Numbered from the stretch's first letter, positions 1 through 13,847 are shown. The stretch is 14,200 bases of DNA from Geoglobus sp. (GCA_027016965.1 JALURI010000108.1:1-14200); one strand, 5' to 3'. Program-made: numbers and translations. The notes: generated by a model not told the origin, from the sequence alone.

Positions 1-201
1 TCAATGTTTTTCTTCGGTCTTGGGATAGCAACCTCAATTGGAATCATTCTTAAGATCTCTGAAAAAAGAAAATCTATTTCAGAATTCGGGGAAAGGATCA
101 GAAAGATTTCAGGATACATAATTCTGCTTTATGTTTTGCTTTCAGTTACAGGCATACTTCTTCAAATAGAACTCTTTCTATCGAGAATAATTCCTATTTA
201 A
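1..201 (+). CDS. C-terminal fragment of a membrane protein (gene begins before the window)
   Basis: The reading frame is open from base 1 and stops with TAA at 199-201; the ATG at base 4 is probably internal because the frame continues to the window edge. The visible 66 residues hold two hydrophobic segments (about MFFFGLGIATSIGIILKI and ISGYIILLYVLLSVTGILL) separated by a charged, Lys/Arg/Glu-rich loop, so this is the end of a polytopic membrane protein. The FGLG motif followed by a basic loop and a last helix resembles the end of the DsbD/CcdA or TauE/SafE-like (DsbD_2) transporters, but the fragment is too short to be sure. It is the only plus-strand gene and lies tail to tail with rnz, overlapping its 3' end by 24 bp. 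It is unrelated in function to the rest of the window as far as can be seen. Confidence 0.6.
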   Translation, partial: SMFFFGLGIATSIGIILKISEKRKSISEFGERIRKISGYIILLYVLLSVTGILLQIELFLSRIIPI

Positions 202-1092
202 ACTGATCTGGAAAAAATCCTCAGCTACTTCAACATTTTCAAAGATCTCTTTTGCCTCATTGAGGAGTGGTGAAGTATCTTTTGAGTATCTTGCGCTTAT
301 GTGAGTTAGTATCAGCATTTTAACGTTTGCTTTTCTTGCTATTTCTGCAGCTTCACATGCTGTTGAATGCTTTGTTACCTCAGCCCACTCCTGTATTTCA
401 GAGGTGAAGGAGGAATCGTGAATGAGTACATCTGCATTTCTTGCGATCTCTGCTATTTTATCAAATGGTCTTGTATCTCCCGTATATACTATCTTTCTTC
501 CCTTTACAATCCCTGCTGTTACATCCTCAGGTTTTATAATTCTTCCTTTAAACACAACACTTTCCCCCTCTGCAAGTTTCTTGTATAGAGGTCCAGGGGG
601 GATTCCAAGGTTTTTTGCCTTTTCAGGGGAGAACCTGTATCTTGAGTCCTCAACAACAGCATATCCAAGACTTTTTACAATGTGATCGGTTTCAAACGCA
701 ACAATTCTGAAATTTCTGAACCTCACAGAATCCCCATCTTTCATGCTGTGAACGTGGATTTTGAAATCAAGATTTTCATAACAAAAGCTCCTGAAAAGCA
801 CTCTCAGAAACTCAGCATCAGGGCAGTAGATGTGCAATGGTTTTTCCCTTCCATTAAGAGACATTGATTCGATAAGCCCAAAAAGACCGATGAAATGATC
901 TGTATGCATATGCGTGATGAAGATGGAGCTTATCCCAAATCCGGTTTTTGCCTTCATCATCTGTCTTTGAGTCCCTTCACCACAATCAAGAAGTATCTTC
1001 TCCCCACCGAGGGAGATGAAAATTGAGGAAGGGTTTCTTTCTGTGGTTGGAACTGTGCCTGATGTGCCAAGAAATGTGATTTTAAATTCCAT
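178..1092 (-). CDS. rnz: Ribonuclease Z (tRNA 3'-end processing endonuclease)
   Basis: A 304-residue metallo-beta-lactamase-fold nuclease that cuts the 3' trailer from tRNA precursors just after the discriminator base so that CCA can be added. Visible motifs: N-terminal FLGTSGTVPTTERNPSS (7-23); the zinc signature HMHTDH (61-66; H61, H63, D65, H66); TDH at 135-137; a glycine/proline-rich segment GIPPGPLYKKL (163-173), where the tRNA-binding exosite arm of the family lies; GDTRP with D206; and LTHISARY with H264. Length is normal for the short bacterial/archaeal form. The ATG is 5 nt after the rps10 stop. No Shine-Dalgarno is visible there, but the N terminus matches the family, so translation may depend on ribosomes arriving from rps10. 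It is the last gene of the cluster and ends inside the convergent membrane-protein gene. Confidence 0.95.
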   Translation of the reverse strand: MEFKITFLGTSGTVPTTERNPSSIFISLGGEKILLDCGEGTQRQMMKAKTGFGISSIFITHMHTDHFIGLFGLIESMSLNGREKPLHIYCPDAEFLRVLFRSFCYENLDFKIHVHSMKDGDSVRFRNFRIVAFETDHIVKSLGYAVVEDSRYRFSPEKAKNLGIPPGPLYKKLAEGESVVFKGRIIKPEDVTAGIVKGRKIVYTGDTRPFDKIAEIARNADVLIHDSSFTSEIQEWAEVTKHSTACEAAEIARKANVKMLILTHISARYSKDTSPLLNEAKEIFENVEVAEDFFQISLNRNYSR

Positions 1093-1097
1093 AAAAA

Positions 1098-1418
1098 TTA
1101 GCTTTCGAGAACTATTTCAATGTTCACATCCTTGGGAACCTGAATTCTCATTATCTGCCTTAAAGCTCTTTCATCTGCCGCTATGTCAATGAGTCTTTTA
1201 TGGATTCTCATTTCCCAGTGATCCCAGGTTTCGCTGCCTTCGCCATCTGGACTTTTCCTTGTGGGAACAACGAGCCTCTTTGTTGGAAGAGGTATCGGAC
1301 CGCTGATCTCAACTCCTGTCTTCAGTGCAATCTCCTTGATCTGGTTGCATATCCTGTCAAGATCCTGGGGATTCAATCCAGAAAGTCTGATTCTTGCTTT
1401 ATAACCTTTAATTGCCAT
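1098..1418 (-). CDS. rps10: 30S ribosomal protein uS10 (S10)
   Basis: A 106-residue protein of typical archaeal/eukaryotic S20e-type S10 length. It binds 16S rRNA in the head of the small subunit. Recognised from the N-terminal [18 protein letters not shown] stretch, the central loop [20 protein letters not shown] (39-58), which reaches into the ribosome core in this family, and the C-terminal [15 protein letters not shown]. Start ATG at 1418 is preceded by AGGGTGA at about 7 nt, a good Shine-Dalgarno. It follows tuf after a T-rich 33-nt gap, the usual archaeal tuf-rps10 order, and is followed after 5 nt by rnz. Confidence 0.96.
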   Translation of the reverse strand: MAIKGYKARIRLSGLNPQDLDRICNQIKEIALKTGVEISGPIPLPTKRLVVPTRKSPDGEGSETWDHWEMRIHKRLIDIAADERALRQIMRIQVPKDVNIEIVLES

Positions 1419-1431
1419 GAAAATTCACCCT

Positions 1432-1450
1432 AAAAAAGGGGTTAAAAAAA
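1432..1450 (-). terminator. Oligo-T tracts after tuf (possible partial terminator)
   Basis: On the minus strand, directly after the tuf stop codon, there is a run of seven T (1450-1444), then AACCCC, then a run of six T (1437-1432), then AGGG. Archaeal RNA polymerase terminates at oligo-T runs without needing a hairpin, so this could end some tuf transcripts before rps10. The first T run could instead be read as a weak TATA-like element for rps10, although it would place the transcript start almost at the rps10 Shine-Dalgarno or ATG. The call is inferred from base composition only. Confidence 0.35.
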
Positions 1451-1451
1451 T

Positions 1452-2723
1452 TCAGCCTCTTGGTGTGAGTTCAAGAACCATTCCTGCTGCAACTGTCATT
1501 CCCATGTCTCTCACTGCAAACCTGCCCATTGGCGGAATGTCCTTGACCTTTTCGATGACCATTGGTCTTGTTGGCTGAAGCTTCACAATTGCCGCATCTC
1601 CTGTCTTCAGGAACTGCGGATTCTCTTCTTTCACCTGACCCGTCCTCGGATCAATCTTCTTCTGGAGTTCAATGAACTGGCAGGCAACCTGGGCTGTGTG
1701 AGCATGCACAACTGGTGTGTAGCCGATGGTTATCGCTGTTGGATGCTGAAGAACAACGATCTGTGCTGTGAAATCTCTGACAACTGTTGGCGGTGAGTCA
1801 GGATGACCAGCAACATCTCCTCTCCTTATGTCGTTCTTGCTGACACCTCTGACATTGAACCCTATGTTGTCGCCCGGCTCAGCCTGTGGGATTGCCTCGT
1901 GATGCATTTCAATGCTCTTTACCTCTCCAGCCACACCTGCGGGGTTGAATATGATTTTGTCTCCTACTTTGAGCACTCCGCTCTCCACTCTGCCTACAGG
2001 AACTGTTCCAACACCACTAATTGAGTATACATCCTGAATCGGAATTCTGAGGGGCTTGTCGGTCAGCTTCTCTGGTGGCTTTAGTGAGTCAAGAGACTCG
2101 AATATTGTTGGGCCATTATACCATGATGTTGCATCTGTTCTGTTGAGCACGTTATCTCCATTGTATGCTGATACCGGAATGACTGGAGTTTCATCTGGCC
2201 TGTAACCAACAAGCTGAATGAGCTTGACAACAGCATCTCTACACTTTTCAAACTCCTTCTGATCGTAATTTACTCTGTCCATCTTGTTTATTGCAACGAT
2301 GAGCTGGTTTATGCCGAGAGTTCTTGCCAGAAATACGTGTTCCTTTGTCTGAGCCTGCACGCAGTCAACAACATCAACCACAAGGATGGCAGCATCAGCC
2401 TGAGATGCACCTGTGATCATGTTCTTGATGAAGTCTCTATGGCCAGGACAATCAACGATTGTGATCTCGTACTTCTGAGTGTTGAATTTTCTGTGAGCAA
2501 CATCAATTGTGATGCCCCTTTCTCTTTCTTCCTTTAGTCTGTCCATGACCCATGCAAACTCAAATGTAGCCTTACCCTTCTCCTGAGCCTCCTTTCTGTA
2601 TTTCTCAATTATGTGCTCCGGGATCTCTCCAGCATCGTAGAGCAATCTTCCAATCAGTGTGGACTTTCCGTGGTCCACATGCCCGATCATTGCGACGTTA
2701 ATATGCTCCTTCTCCTTTGCCAT
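1452..2723 (-). CDS. tuf: Elongation factor 1-alpha (aEF-1A, EF-Tu homologue)
   Basis: A 423-residue GTPase that delivers aminoacyl-tRNA to the ribosomal A site. The G domain motifs are all present: G1 GHVDHGKST (14-22), G2 RGITID (69-74), G3 DCPGH (91-95), G4 NKMD (146-149) and G5 SAYNGDN (185-191). The two beta-barrel domains follow ([19 protein letters not shown]; then the C-terminal barrel ending [20 protein letters not shown]). Length and the [20 protein letters not shown] segment are characteristic of archaeal/eukaryotic EF-1A rather than bacterial EF-Tu. The ATG at 2723 has a near-perfect Shine-Dalgarno (AAGGAGGTG, 7 nt away), the strongest in the window. Its upstream gap has its own promoter-like signal, in line with the high demand for this protein. 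Confidence 0.98.
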   Translation of the reverse strand: MAKEKEHINVAMIGHVDHGKSTLIGRLLYDAGEIPEHIIEKYRKEAQEKGKATFEFAWVMDRLKEERERGITIDVAHRKFNTQKYEITIVDCPGHRDFIKNMITGASQADAAILVVDVVDCVQAQTKEHVFLARTLGINQLIVAINKMDRVNYDQKEFEKCRDAVVKLIQLVGYRPDETPVIPVSAYNGDNVLNRTDATSWYNGPTIFESLDSLKPPEKLTDKPLRIPIQDVYSISGVGTVPVGRVESGVLKVGDKIIFNPAGVAGEVKSIEMHHEAIPQAEPGDNIGFNVRGVSKNDIRRGDVAGHPDSPPTVVRDFTAQIVVLQHPTAITIGYTPVVHAHTAQVACQFIELQKKIDPRTGQVKEENPQFLKTGDAAIVKLQPTRPMVIEKVKDIPPMGRFAVRDMGMTVAAGMVLELTPRG

Positions 2724-2730
2724 ATTTATC

Positions 2731-2739
2731 CACCTCCTT
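2731..2739 (-). promoter_or_regulatory. Strong Shine-Dalgarno of tuf
   Basis: The minus strand reads AAGGAGGTG, nearly the full complement of the archaeal 16S rRNA 3' end, ending 7 nt before the tuf ATG at 2723. It is longer than the GGTGA-type sites used by the other genes here and sits just after the predicted transcript start. Confidence 0.75.
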
Positions 2740-2762
2740 CTCAGACTTAGAAAATTAGAGGG

Positions 2763-2775
2763 TTTATAAAACTTT
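2763..2775 (-). promoter_or_regulatory. Archaeal BRE/TATA box for tuf
   Basis: Immediately after the fusA stop, the minus strand reads AAAGTTTTATAAACC: a purine-rich BRE-like stretch followed by TTTTATAAA (2771-2763). A transcript starting about 25 nt downstream would begin near 2742-2740, giving a leader of about 18 nt that just contains the tuf Shine-Dalgarno. Fit of spacing, TATA sequence and BRE is good. No transcript data are available here, so this is an inference. Confidence 0.6.
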
Positions 2776-4961
2776 CACCCCACGAAATCTTCAGGGTTTG
2801 GTATCTCAAGCTTCAAGCCCTTTCTCTGTCTGACTTCCATAACAAACTGCTCAAACAGATTTTGCGGGACATGCTCAAAGCCTGCAAATTCGACACTCCA
2901 TATAGCCTTGCCTGAGGTTGCACCTCTTATTGCTCCTGCAAATCCAAACATCTCCTTAACTGGTGCCTTAGCAATTACAGTCACAGCATCTCCTTCTGAC
3001 TCTATCTCCAGTATCTGCCCCCTTCTTCCCTGAATCTCTCTTGTGACAGCCCCCATCATCTCCTGAGGAACTGTGATGTAAACCTTCTGTATTGGCTCAA
3101 GGAGTGCCGGCTTTGCCTGGAGCATTGCAGCGAATATTGCAGATCTGACAGCAGGAATCACCTGTGCGGGACCCCTATGAACAGCATCCTCATGAAGCTT
3201 ACAGTCCACAAGCTTAACTTTCAATCCATGAACAGGTTCTCTTGCTACTGGCCCTGCCTGCATAGCCTCTCTGTATCCTTCAAGAATGAGCTCCATTGTT
3301 TCATTGAGATACTGGATACCCTTTGTGACATCAACGAATATGTTGCCTTCGAAGTACTCCTGAATTCCTGCAGCCTCATCACCTGGCAGTCCTGCTTCCT
3401 GCAGGAACCTTCTTCTCTCCTTCTTTTCCATTCTCATGTCAATTTCTCCTTCCTTGAACTTTCTTATTACCTCCCCCGGACATGGTTCGACAACGATGTA
3501 AAATCTGTTGTGCTTGTTTGGTGACTTCCCCTCAACTGAAGGTGATGCTGCTGTGACAGTCTCTCTGAAAACAACTATTGGTGGAGATGTGTTCACTTCA
3601 AGACCGAAATCTCTTCTTATTCTCTCTACCTTAACTTCAAGGTGAAGTTCACCCATACCACTTATCAGATGCTCACCTGTTTCTTCATTCAGTGTAACAT
3701 GCAGAGTGGGATCTTCCTTGGCAAGCTTTCTCAGTACTTCAATGAGCTTTGGTAGATCCCTCGGATTCTTTGCTTCTATTGCCATCGTAACAACAGGCTC
3801 GCTGTAGTGCTTTATGCTCTCAAATGGCTCCATATCCTCAACTGTTGAGCATGTTGATCCTGCTGAAGCATCTTTCAAGCCTACAATGGCAACTATGTTT
3901 CCTGCTGGAATCTCATCAACCTCAACCCTTCTTGGACCCATAAAAAGCCCGACAGTCTGGGCTCTGTTCTTGGCTTTCTTGTCAAGAATGTGAAGCTCCG
4001 TTCCAGCCTTCAGTGTTCCGCTGAAAAGTCTCCCAACAGCAATCTCTCCAGCGTGAGGATCTGTTACTATTTTTGTGATCATCAGGGCAACTGGACCATT
4101 TGGATCGCAGTTAAGCATCGCCTTTCCAACCGCTGATTCCAGATCTCCTCTCCATATTGTGGAGATTCTCCTCTTCTGGGCTTCAGTTGGTGGAGGAAGG
4201 TGTCTTATAACCATGTCAAGGACAACCTTGAAAAGCGGGCTCTTTTTTGCAAGCTCTTTTGAGTTGTCAGCTTTAAGATAATCATAAACCTCCTTAAAGC
4301 CAGTTCCTGTTTCCTTCATTGATGGAACACTAACTGCCCAGTTGTACAATGCAGACCCGAAAGCCACGCTTCCATCTGCCACATCAAGCTTCCACTCCTC
4401 GTACTTCTTTGGATTCACAGTCTTTATGAATTTGTTGACGTCTGAGATGACCTTGACAAACCTCCTCTGCATCTCTTCTGGCGTAACCTCAAGCTCCCTT
4501 ATGAGCCTGTCAACTTTATTAACGAAGAGAACGGGCTTGACATTTTCCTTCAATGCCTGTCTCAGAACAGTTTCAGTTTGCGGCATTATGCCTTCAACTG
4601 CATCAACAACAACAATGACACCATCAACAGCCCTCATAGCTCTTGTCACTTCCCCACCAAAGTCAACATGCCCTGGAGTGTCAATGAGGTTAATCAGGTA
4701 GTCTGCACCCGTGTACTCGTGAACCATTGAAACGCTGGCTGAATTAATTGTGATTCCTCTCTCTTGTTCCTGTGAGTCAAAATCAAGGTATAGCTGCCTT
4801 CCAGCTAATTCCTCACTTATCATTCCAGCTCCAGCTAAAAGATTGTCTGAAAGGGTTGTTTTTCCGTGATCAATGTGTGCGACAATACCCATATTTCTTA
4901 TTCTCTCAGGCTGGTGCATGAGCTCCCTTATTCTGTCGACCATCTTCTTTGCTCTTGTCAT
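2775..4961 (-). CDS. fusA: Elongation factor 2 (aEF-2, EF-G homologue)
   Basis: A 728-residue translocase GTPase that moves tRNAs and mRNA after peptide bond formation. GTPase motifs: AHIDHGKTT (28-36), RGITI (68-72), DTPGH (94-98), NKVD (148-151), GSA (202-204). The beta-barrel domain II, domain III ([10 protein letters not shown], 434-443) and domains IV-V follow. The domain IV loop [13 protein letters not shown] places H595 at the position converted to diphthamide in archaea and eukaryotes, so the dph genes are expected elsewhere in the genome. Length is normal for archaeal EF-2. The TGA of rps7 forms part of the Shine-Dalgarno AAGGTGA lying 6 nt before this ATG, suggesting coupled translation. 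Followed by tuf after 51 nt. Confidence 0.98.
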   Translation of the reverse strand: MTRAKKMVDRIRELMHQPERIRNMGIVAHIDHGKTTLSDNLLAGAGMISEELAGRQLYLDFDSQEQERGITINSASVSMVHEYTGADYLINLIDTPGHVDFGGEVTRAMRAVDGVIVVVDAVEGIMPQTETVLRQALKENVKPVLFVNKVDRLIRELEVTPEEMQRRFVKVISDVNKFIKTVNPKKYEEWKLDVADGSVAFGSALYNWAVSVPSMKETGTGFKEVYDYLKADNSKELAKKSPLFKVVLDMVIRHLPPPTEAQKRRISTIWRGDLESAVGKAMLNCDPNGPVALMITKIVTDPHAGEIAVGRLFSGTLKAGTELHILDKKAKNRAQTVGLFMGPRRVEVDEIPAGNIVAIVGLKDASAGSTCSTVEDMEPFESIKHYSEPVVTMAIEAKNPRDLPKLIEVLRKLAKEDPTLHVTLNEETGEHLISGMGELHLEVKVERIRRDFGLEVNTSPPIVVFRETVTAASPSVEGKSPNKHNRFYIVVEPCPGEVIRKFKEGEIDMRMEKKERRRFLQEAGLPGDEAAGIQEYFEGNIFVDVTKGIQYLNETMELILEGYREAMQAGPVAREPVHGLKVKLVDCKLHEDAVHRGPAQVIPAVRSAIFAAMLQAKPALLEPIQKVYITVPQEMMGAVTREIQGRRGQILEIESEGDAVTVIAKAPVKEMFGFAGAIRGATSGKAIWSVEFAGFEHVPQNLFEQFVMEVRQRKGLKLEIPNPEDFVG

Positions 4962-4967
4962 CCCTCA

Positions 4968-5552
4968 TCACCTTGCAGACTTTGCAACTCTCTCAATTTC
5001 CTCCTTCTTTGAAACAGCATAGCTCCTGCTCTCATTGTTTGCAGCGGCGATAATCTCATCAGCGAGGCATGATGCTATGCTTCTCTTGGATTTGAAGGCT
5101 GCCCTTCTTGCCCCTTCAGCAATGTTTCTCAGAGCAATATCCACTCTTCTCGAGCTTGAGGTATCAACTGACTTTGGAACAGCTATACCACCATACTTGA
5201 GCCTTACAACCTCTTCTCTTGGTCCAGCATTGATAACAGCATCAACAAGAACCTGAATGGGGTTTTTCTTTGCCTTCTTTTCAATTATCTCAAATGCCTC
5301 CTTGACAATACTGTAGGCGAGCATCTTCTTCCCTGTGTTGTGTTCTTTTCTCATCACCTTGTTTATCAGCCTTTCAACGATGAACACGTTTCTCTTTCCA
5401 AATGGAGTGCTGGTATGTCTTCCATGAGTGTGAGGTACAACTCTCGGATTCAGGTTGATGTAATTGGCCAAGGCAGGATCGCTGACCTCAACCTCACTGG
5501 CATCGTATTTCCCGAAGACAAGCAGGTCTTCCTTTGTAAGCCCGTATTTCAT
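4968..5552 (-). CDS. rps7: 30S ribosomal protein uS7 (S7)
   Basis: A 194-residue small-subunit head protein that nucleates assembly of the 16S rRNA 3' domain and lines the E site. Recognised from [22 protein letters not shown] (starting at residue 42), [20 protein letters not shown] (from residue 96), where the family contacts rRNA and tRNA, and the C-terminal [14 protein letters not shown]. Length is typical of archaeal uS7, which has a longer N terminus than the bacterial protein. The start ATG at 5552 follows the rps12 stop by 4 nt, and that TGA is embedded in the Shine-Dalgarno GAGGTGAT. Confidence 0.97.
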   Translation of the reverse strand: MKYGLTKEDLLVFGKYDASEVEVSDPALANYINLNPRVVPHTHGRHTSTPFGKRNVFIVERLINKVMRKEHNTGKKMLAYSIVKEAFEIIEKKAKKNPIQVLVDAVINAGPREEVVRLKYGGIAVPKSVDTSSSRRVDIALRNIAEGARRAAFKSKRSIASCLADEIIAAANNESRSYAVSKKEEIERVAKSAR

Positions 5553-5556
5553 TGGA

Positions 5557-5985
5557 TCACCTCAACCTCTTCTCCTTCTTGCCTTTCCAGAGCTCCTTGA
5601 GACTTGTGTTGTTAACTTTAACAACCTTGTATCTCACTCCAGGAATGTCTCCCATGCTTCTTCCCATCCTTCCCCCAATACCCTCAATGATAACTTCGTC
5701 ATGCTCATCAATGAAGTTTATCGCTCCATCACCTGGGGTGAAGGCAGTAACCTGCTTTCCGTTTTTTATGAGCTGAACCCTTACAGCCTTTCTGATGGCT
5801 GAGTTTGGCTGTCTTGCCTCTATTCCGAGCTTCTCAAGCACTATTCCCCTTGCCTGCGGTGCTCCTTCAAGCGGGTCAGCCTTTACCTTGAGATCCAGTA
5901 CTCTCCTTACAAATCTTTTATCGCTCCACCTGAACTTCTTTCTGTTTTCCATGAGTTTTCTTGCAGCGAATAACCCTTTACCCAT
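5557..5985 (-). CDS. rps12: 30S ribosomal protein uS12 (S12)
   Basis: A 142-residue decoding-centre protein controlling accuracy of tRNA selection. It carries the invariant family segments: [20 protein letters not shown] (58-77), where the PNSA loop contacts the decoding site, [18 protein letters not shown] (81-98) and [22 protein letters not shown] (from residue 104), plus a basic C-terminal tail. Length fits the archaeal form. The ATG at 5985 is preceded by GAGGTGAT at about 5 nt, and the first bases of that site are the last of the nusA TGA stop. Confidence 0.98.
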   Translation of the reverse strand: MGKGLFAARKLMENRKKFRWSDKRFVRRVLDLKVKADPLEGAPQARGIVLEKLGIEARQPNSAIRKAVRVQLIKNGKQVTAFTPGDGAINFIDEHDEVIIEGIGGRMGRSMGDIPGVRYKVVKVNNTSLKELWKGKKEKRLR

Positions 5986-5996
5986 TCTCTATCACC

Positions 5997-6416
5997 TCAT
6001 TTAACTATTACATCCTCGATATCGTGATGTCTTCTCACAAGCTCCTTGACTTTGTTTATATTTTTTCCGCCCTTGCCAATTACAAGCCCCTTGTACTGGA
6101 CAGGAGCCTGAACGTAGGCTATTCTTTTGTCATCTTTATCAACAATGTTTACTTTAACCTTTACAGGTCTGAAAAGGTTCTGAATGAACTCCACAGGCTC
6201 ATCACTGTGTTCGAGAATCTCAACCCTCTTTCCTATTATCTCCTTTGCCTTTTCAACATTGATCCCGCCTTTACCGATCGCGATTCCCATGTCTCCTTTT
6301 CTCACGAGAAACACAACCTTATCATCGTAAATCAGGCAGTCCTTGACATTCGCTCCTGTAAGGCTTTCAAAAAGAGCGATGTATCTGATACTTTCAGTAG
6401 AAAGCTTGACTCCCAT
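5997..6416 (-). CDS. nusA: NusA-like transcription factor (two KH domains)
   Basis: A 139-residue protein consisting only of the two tandem KH RNA-binding domains, as in archaeal NusA; the bacterial N-terminal RNAP-binding and S1 domains are absent. The two KH signature loops are GKGG at 48-51 (IAIGKGGINVEKAKEIIG) and GKGG at 114-117 (LVIGKGGKNINKVKEL). It probably binds nascent RNA or rRNA and influences elongation or termination; the precise archaeal role is less established than in bacteria. It lies between rpl30e (38-nt gap) and rps12 (stop overlaps the next Shine-Dalgarno), the usual archaeal position. The ATG at 6416 has GAGGGGAT as its ribosome binding site. Confidence 0.94.
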   Translation of the reverse strand: MGVKLSTESIRYIALFESLTGANVKDCLIYDDKVVFLVRKGDMGIAIGKGGINVEKAKEIIGKRVEILEHSDEPVEFIQNLFRPVKVKVNIVDKDDKRIAYVQAPVQYKGLVIGKGGKNINKVKELVRRHHDIEDVIVK

Positions 6417-6454
6417 GCTATCCCCTCAAAAATATTTGAAACAACTCCCAGCCT

Positions 6455-10492
<4,038 letters not shown>

Positions 10493-10501
10493 AAAATCAC
10501 C

Positions 10502-12316
10502 TCATGCTTTATCTCCAAGAACAAGCCTCGGAACAACAAACATTGACTTCATCTCATCCAGCAGGAGTTTGAAAGCATAGCTCATTTCTATCTTGTGGAT
10601 ATCGCTGTCATCGTCGCATATGGTGCAGTACGGTATTCTTCTTCTGAAATCGTAGTTTGCAACATGTCCACATTTGTTGCATACCCAGACCTCTACCTTG
10701 TCTGATTCATCAAGCAATCTGTCCTTCAAAAGCAGGGCAGCACCATGCCCGATAAGTACATCTCTCTCCATCTCTCCAAATCTCAGTCCACCTTTCCTTG
10801 CTCGACCTTCAGTTGGCTGTCTTGTCAGAATCTGCACAGGTCCTCTGCTTCTTGCATGAATCTTGCTTGAAACCATGTGGTAGAGCTTCTGATAGTATAT
10901 CACACCAACAAATATGTCTGCAACTATCCTCTTTCCGGTTATGCCATCACACATAACTTCCTTGCCTGTATGGGAAAACCCGTATTTTATCAGTGTTGAT
11001 CTTAAATCATCTTCTCTCTCACCATGGAATGGAGTACCATCGATTCTTCTCGCTTCAAGGCTTCCAACCTTCCCTCCTATCATCTCAAGCACATGTCCCA
11101 CTGTCATTCTTGATGGAATAGCGTGGGGGTTGATTATCATATCAGGCACAATGCCTGACTCGCTGAATGGCATGTTCTCTTCAGGAACAATGAGTCCGAT
11201 AACTCCCTTCTGTCCATGTCTTGATGCAAATTTGTCTCCGAGCTCTGGAATTCTCTGATCTCTAACTCTGACCTTGGCAAGCTTCTGTCCATTTTCAGAA
11301 AGGGTTAAGAAAACTGCATCCACAATACCCTTCTCATTGCTTCTCATTGTGATTGATGTTTCTCTTCTCTTCTGCGGGGATATGCCGAGCTCTGTTGGCT
11401 CTTCAAGAAATCTTGGGGGTGAGGTTTTGCCTATGAGCACGTCATCAGGCCCAACTTCGGTTTCTGGAAAAACAAGCCCGTCTTCATCAAGGTGGATGTA
11501 AGCTTCTGCTCCTCTGTAACCGTTGACATCAGATGGTGGGATCTCGAATTTATCCTCCTGCCCTCCAGGATACCTCATTTCCTCACTTTCATAGGTTCTG
11601 AAAAAGTGTGATCTACCGAGCCCTCTTTCTATGCTTGCTTTATTGAAAATAAGTGCGTCCTCAATGTTGTAGCCCTCATAGCTAATAACAGCAACAACAA
11701 AATTCTGACCTGCAGGCCTTTCATCGTACTTGATCTCCATTTGAGTGTCTGTGGCAACAATTGGTTTTTGGGGATAGTGAAGCAGATGTCCCCTTGTGTC
11801 AGCTCTGAATCTCAGATTCGAGTAAGGCAACCCAAGGCTCTGCTTTATCATTGCGGCACCCATTGTATTTCTGGGACTTGCATTGTGTTCCGGGTATGGC
11901 AGACTTCCTGTGCATATTCCAACGATTAACGCAGGATCGAGCTCAAGGTGTGTGTGTTCCTCTGTTAGAGCTTCTTCGCTTATCGCAACGTAGGCATTCT
12001 CTTCCTCTTCAGCATCCAGATACTCTATCTTGCCCTGTCTCACAAGATCATCGAATTCTATCTCTCCTTTTTTCAGCTTTTCTATGTCAGCATCGTTTAC
12101 AAGGGGTTTACCGTTTTTTACGACAATAAGGGGTCTTCTCGCTCTGCCTGCATCTGTGTTTATTCTGACCTCATTGGAATCCGCATAAAAAACAACATTA
12201 ACCTGATTGCTTATCTTTCCTTTTCGCCTCATTTCCTTTATTGTTTCTGCAAGTTTTGAACCATCATCAACAAAACCAACAAGTGCACCGTTAATATAGA
12301 CTCTGCATTTTTTCAT
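10502..12316 (-). CDS. rpoB1: DNA-directed RNA polymerase subunit B' (Rpo2C)
   Basis: The C-terminal half (604 residues from the ATG at 12316) of the second-largest RNAP subunit. Seen: [20 protein letters not shown] (215-234), [12 protein letters not shown] (360-371) with active-site lysines, [18 protein letters not shown] (391-408), hybrid-binding/anchor [19 protein letters not shown] (483-501), the [17 protein letters not shown] switch segment (503-519), and a C-terminal zinc site C546-x2-C549 with C564-x2-C567. A TTG at 12319 could extend the frame by one codon, but it would abut the Shine-Dalgarno GGGGTGAT, so ATG 12316 is preferred. That Shine-Dalgarno contains the rpoB2 TGA. Acts in complex with B'', A' and A''. 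Confidence 0.97.
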   Translation of the reverse strand: MKKCRVYINGALVGFVDDGSKLAETIKEMRRKGKISNQVNVVFYADSNEVRINTDAGRARRPLIVVKNGKPLVNDADIEKLKKGEIEFDDLVRQGKIEYLDAEEEENAYVAISEEALTEEHTHLELDPALIVGICTGSLPYPEHNASPRNTMGAAMIKQSLGLPYSNLRFRADTRGHLLHYPQKPIVATDTQMEIKYDERPAGQNFVVAVISYEGYNIEDALIFNKASIERGLGRSHFFRTYESEEMRYPGGQEDKFEIPPSDVNGYRGAEAYIHLDEDGLVFPETEVGPDDVLIGKTSPPRFLEEPTELGISPQKRRETSITMRSNEKGIVDAVFLTLSENGQKLAKVRVRDQRIPELGDKFASRHGQKGVIGLIVPEENMPFSESGIVPDMIINPHAIPSRMTVGHVLEMIGGKVGSLEARRIDGTPFHGEREDDLRSTLIKYGFSHTGKEVMCDGITGKRIVADIFVGVIYYQKLYHMVSSKIHARSRGPVQILTRQPTEGRARKGGLRFGEMERDVLIGHGAALLLKDRLLDESDKVEVWVCNKCGHVANYDFRRRIPYCTICDDDSDIHKIEMSYAFKLLLDEMKSMFVVPRLVLGDKA

Positions 12317-12320
12317 CAAA

Positions 12321-13790
12321 TCACCCCTTTATGGGTTCTATTCCCAGTCCGAGCAGCAGTCGTTTGATCTCACTTTCATCAGTTCCAACGCTGACCTCAG
12401 CATACTCTGCAAAATTCTTGACAAGACCGCAATTGGGACCTTCAGGAGTTTCACTTGGACATATCCTTCCAAACTGAGTTGGGTGCAGATCTCTTGCCTC
12501 AAAATGTGGCTGTGATCTTGATAGTGGAGATATAACTCTTCTCAGCTGAGAGAGAATGCTCAGATAATTGTGCCTGTCTATGAGCTGAGAAACTCCTGTT
12601 CTTCCCCCTACCCAGTTACCTGTTGCCATCGGATGCATTATTCTGTCAGTAAGAACATCTGCCCTGACCGCAGTCGACATCTTCATCGATCTCCCTCTGA
12701 CCTTTGCTCTTTCAAGCTGGTACTTCACATCTTTGATGAGTCTGAGAAATGCAACCCTGAATATCTCCTCCATCAGATCTCCTGCAAGCTTAAGCCTTTT
12801 ATTTGCGTAATGATCTTTATCATCCTCTCCCCTGTAACCCAGATAAAATTCAAGAACAGCCTCAGCCATTCTTGCAAGAAAGAACGCCTTTGCCTTTCTC
12901 GCCTCCTTTTCAATCCCAATATGAGGCAGGAAGTACTGATCAATAACCTGTTCAGCCCTCTGAAGTCTGTACTCCTTGCTCTGACCAGGTGCAACCCTTT
13001 TACCAATAAAATCTATCGCCTCTTCATGGTTTTCGACTTCTGAAACTTCAACATTTTCAAGCATGAATTTCATTATTTCAGGATCACCGCTCACCATTTC
13101 AACAATCTCCTGATCACTCTCTATCCCAAGAGCTCTCATCATAACCACAAACTGTATTGGTTTGGGTATCTGGGGGAATGTAACTTCGAGAATGTTGTTC
13201 TTGTTCCTTTCCACAACAATTAACGCTCGGTAACCACTTCTCTGACTGAAGCACTTTGCCATTTCAATTGGTTCACCATATCTCTCCTCTCTTTCAAGCA
13301 GAATCTTGTTAGGGGCAAGATCCTCAAGGGTCATCAATGCTCTCTCTGTTCCGTTTATTATGAAGTATCCACCTGGATCGAGGGGATCCTCGCCAACGGT
13401 AACTGGATCAACATTGTTGAGATTGCATATCTTTGATTTTACCATTACTGGAAGCATACCTATTCTTACCCATTCCTCTTCGAGTTCTCTCCCCTCGTCA
13501 ACAACCTGACACTGCAGATAAAGTGGAGCTGCATAAGTCAGATTTCTGAGCCTTGCTATTGATGGATAGAGTACAGTATCTGTTCCATCAGCTTCTCTCA
13601 TTACCGGTCTTCCAATTTCGATCTTGCCAAGCTTAACGTATGTGTTTTCAATGTCCAGCTCTATGACTCCCTGTTCATTTATTACCCTCTGTAAACCCTC
13701 GTCTATGAATCTGTTGTAGGAATCGATCTGATGCTTTACAAGCCTCTCGTGGGTGAAATAAGATCTGGCAAGAATTCTGCTATCTACCAT
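12321..13790 (-). CDS. rpoB2: DNA-directed RNA polymerase subunit B'' (Rpo2N)
   Basis: The N-terminal half (489 residues) of the second-largest RNAP subunit. Seen: the N-terminal start [20 protein letters not shown] (10-29), [16 protein letters not shown] (109-124), [20 protein letters not shown] (140-159) and the fork-loop/hybrid-side block [19 protein letters not shown] (405-423) with [20 protein letters not shown] (429-448) and [11 protein letters not shown] (449-459). The protein ends about 30 residues later and B' resumes, which is the split found in Archaeoglobales, methanogens and halophiles but not in, for example, Thermococcus. The ATG at 13790 has AGGTGG about 5 nt upstream; an in-frame stop directly before it excludes a longer protein. 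Separated from rpoH by 57 nt, the widest gap in the RNAP part of the cluster. Confidence 0.97.
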   Translation of the reverse strand: MVDSRILARSYFTHERLVKHQIDSYNRFIDEGLQRVINEQGVIELDIENTYVKLGKIEIGRPVMREADGTDTVLYPSIARLRNLTYAAPLYLQCQVVDEGRELEEEWVRIGMLPVMVKSKICNLNNVDPVTVGEDPLDPGGYFIINGTERALMTLEDLAPNKILLEREERYGEPIEMAKCFSQRSGYRALIVVERNKNNILEVTFPQIPKPIQFVVMMRALGIESDQEIVEMVSGDPEIMKFMLENVEVSEVENHEEAIDFIGKRVAPGQSKEYRLQRAEQVIDQYFLPHIGIEKEARKAKAFFLARMAEAVLEFYLGYRGEDDKDHYANKRLKLAGDLMEEIFRVAFLRLIKDVKYQLERAKVRGRSMKMSTAVRADVLTDRIMHPMATGNWVGGRTGVSQLIDRHNYLSILSQLRRVISPLSRSQPHFEARDLHPTQFGRICPSETPEGPNCGLVKNFAEYAEVSVGTDESEIKRLLLGLGIEPIKG

Positions 13791-13847
13791 TCATACCACC
13801 TTCTAAACCTGAAATTTCCTCATATCCCGGAATAACTAATTCAAAAC

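Noticed and set aside
6417..6454. AAATATTTTT in the rpl30e-nusA gap as a TATA box for nusA
   Set aside because: It lies only about 15-20 nt before the ATG, so a transcript would start at or inside nusA beyond its SD.
12317..12319. TTG start for rpoB1 one codon upstream
   Set aside because: It lies against the SD; the adjacent ATG has better spacing and is the more common start codon.
12570..13043. A 157-codon plus-strand ORF opposite rpoB2, and a 77-codon minus-strand ORF (12773-13006) in another frame of rpoB2
   Set aside because: Both are shadows of the clearly conserved rpoB2 frame with no independent support.
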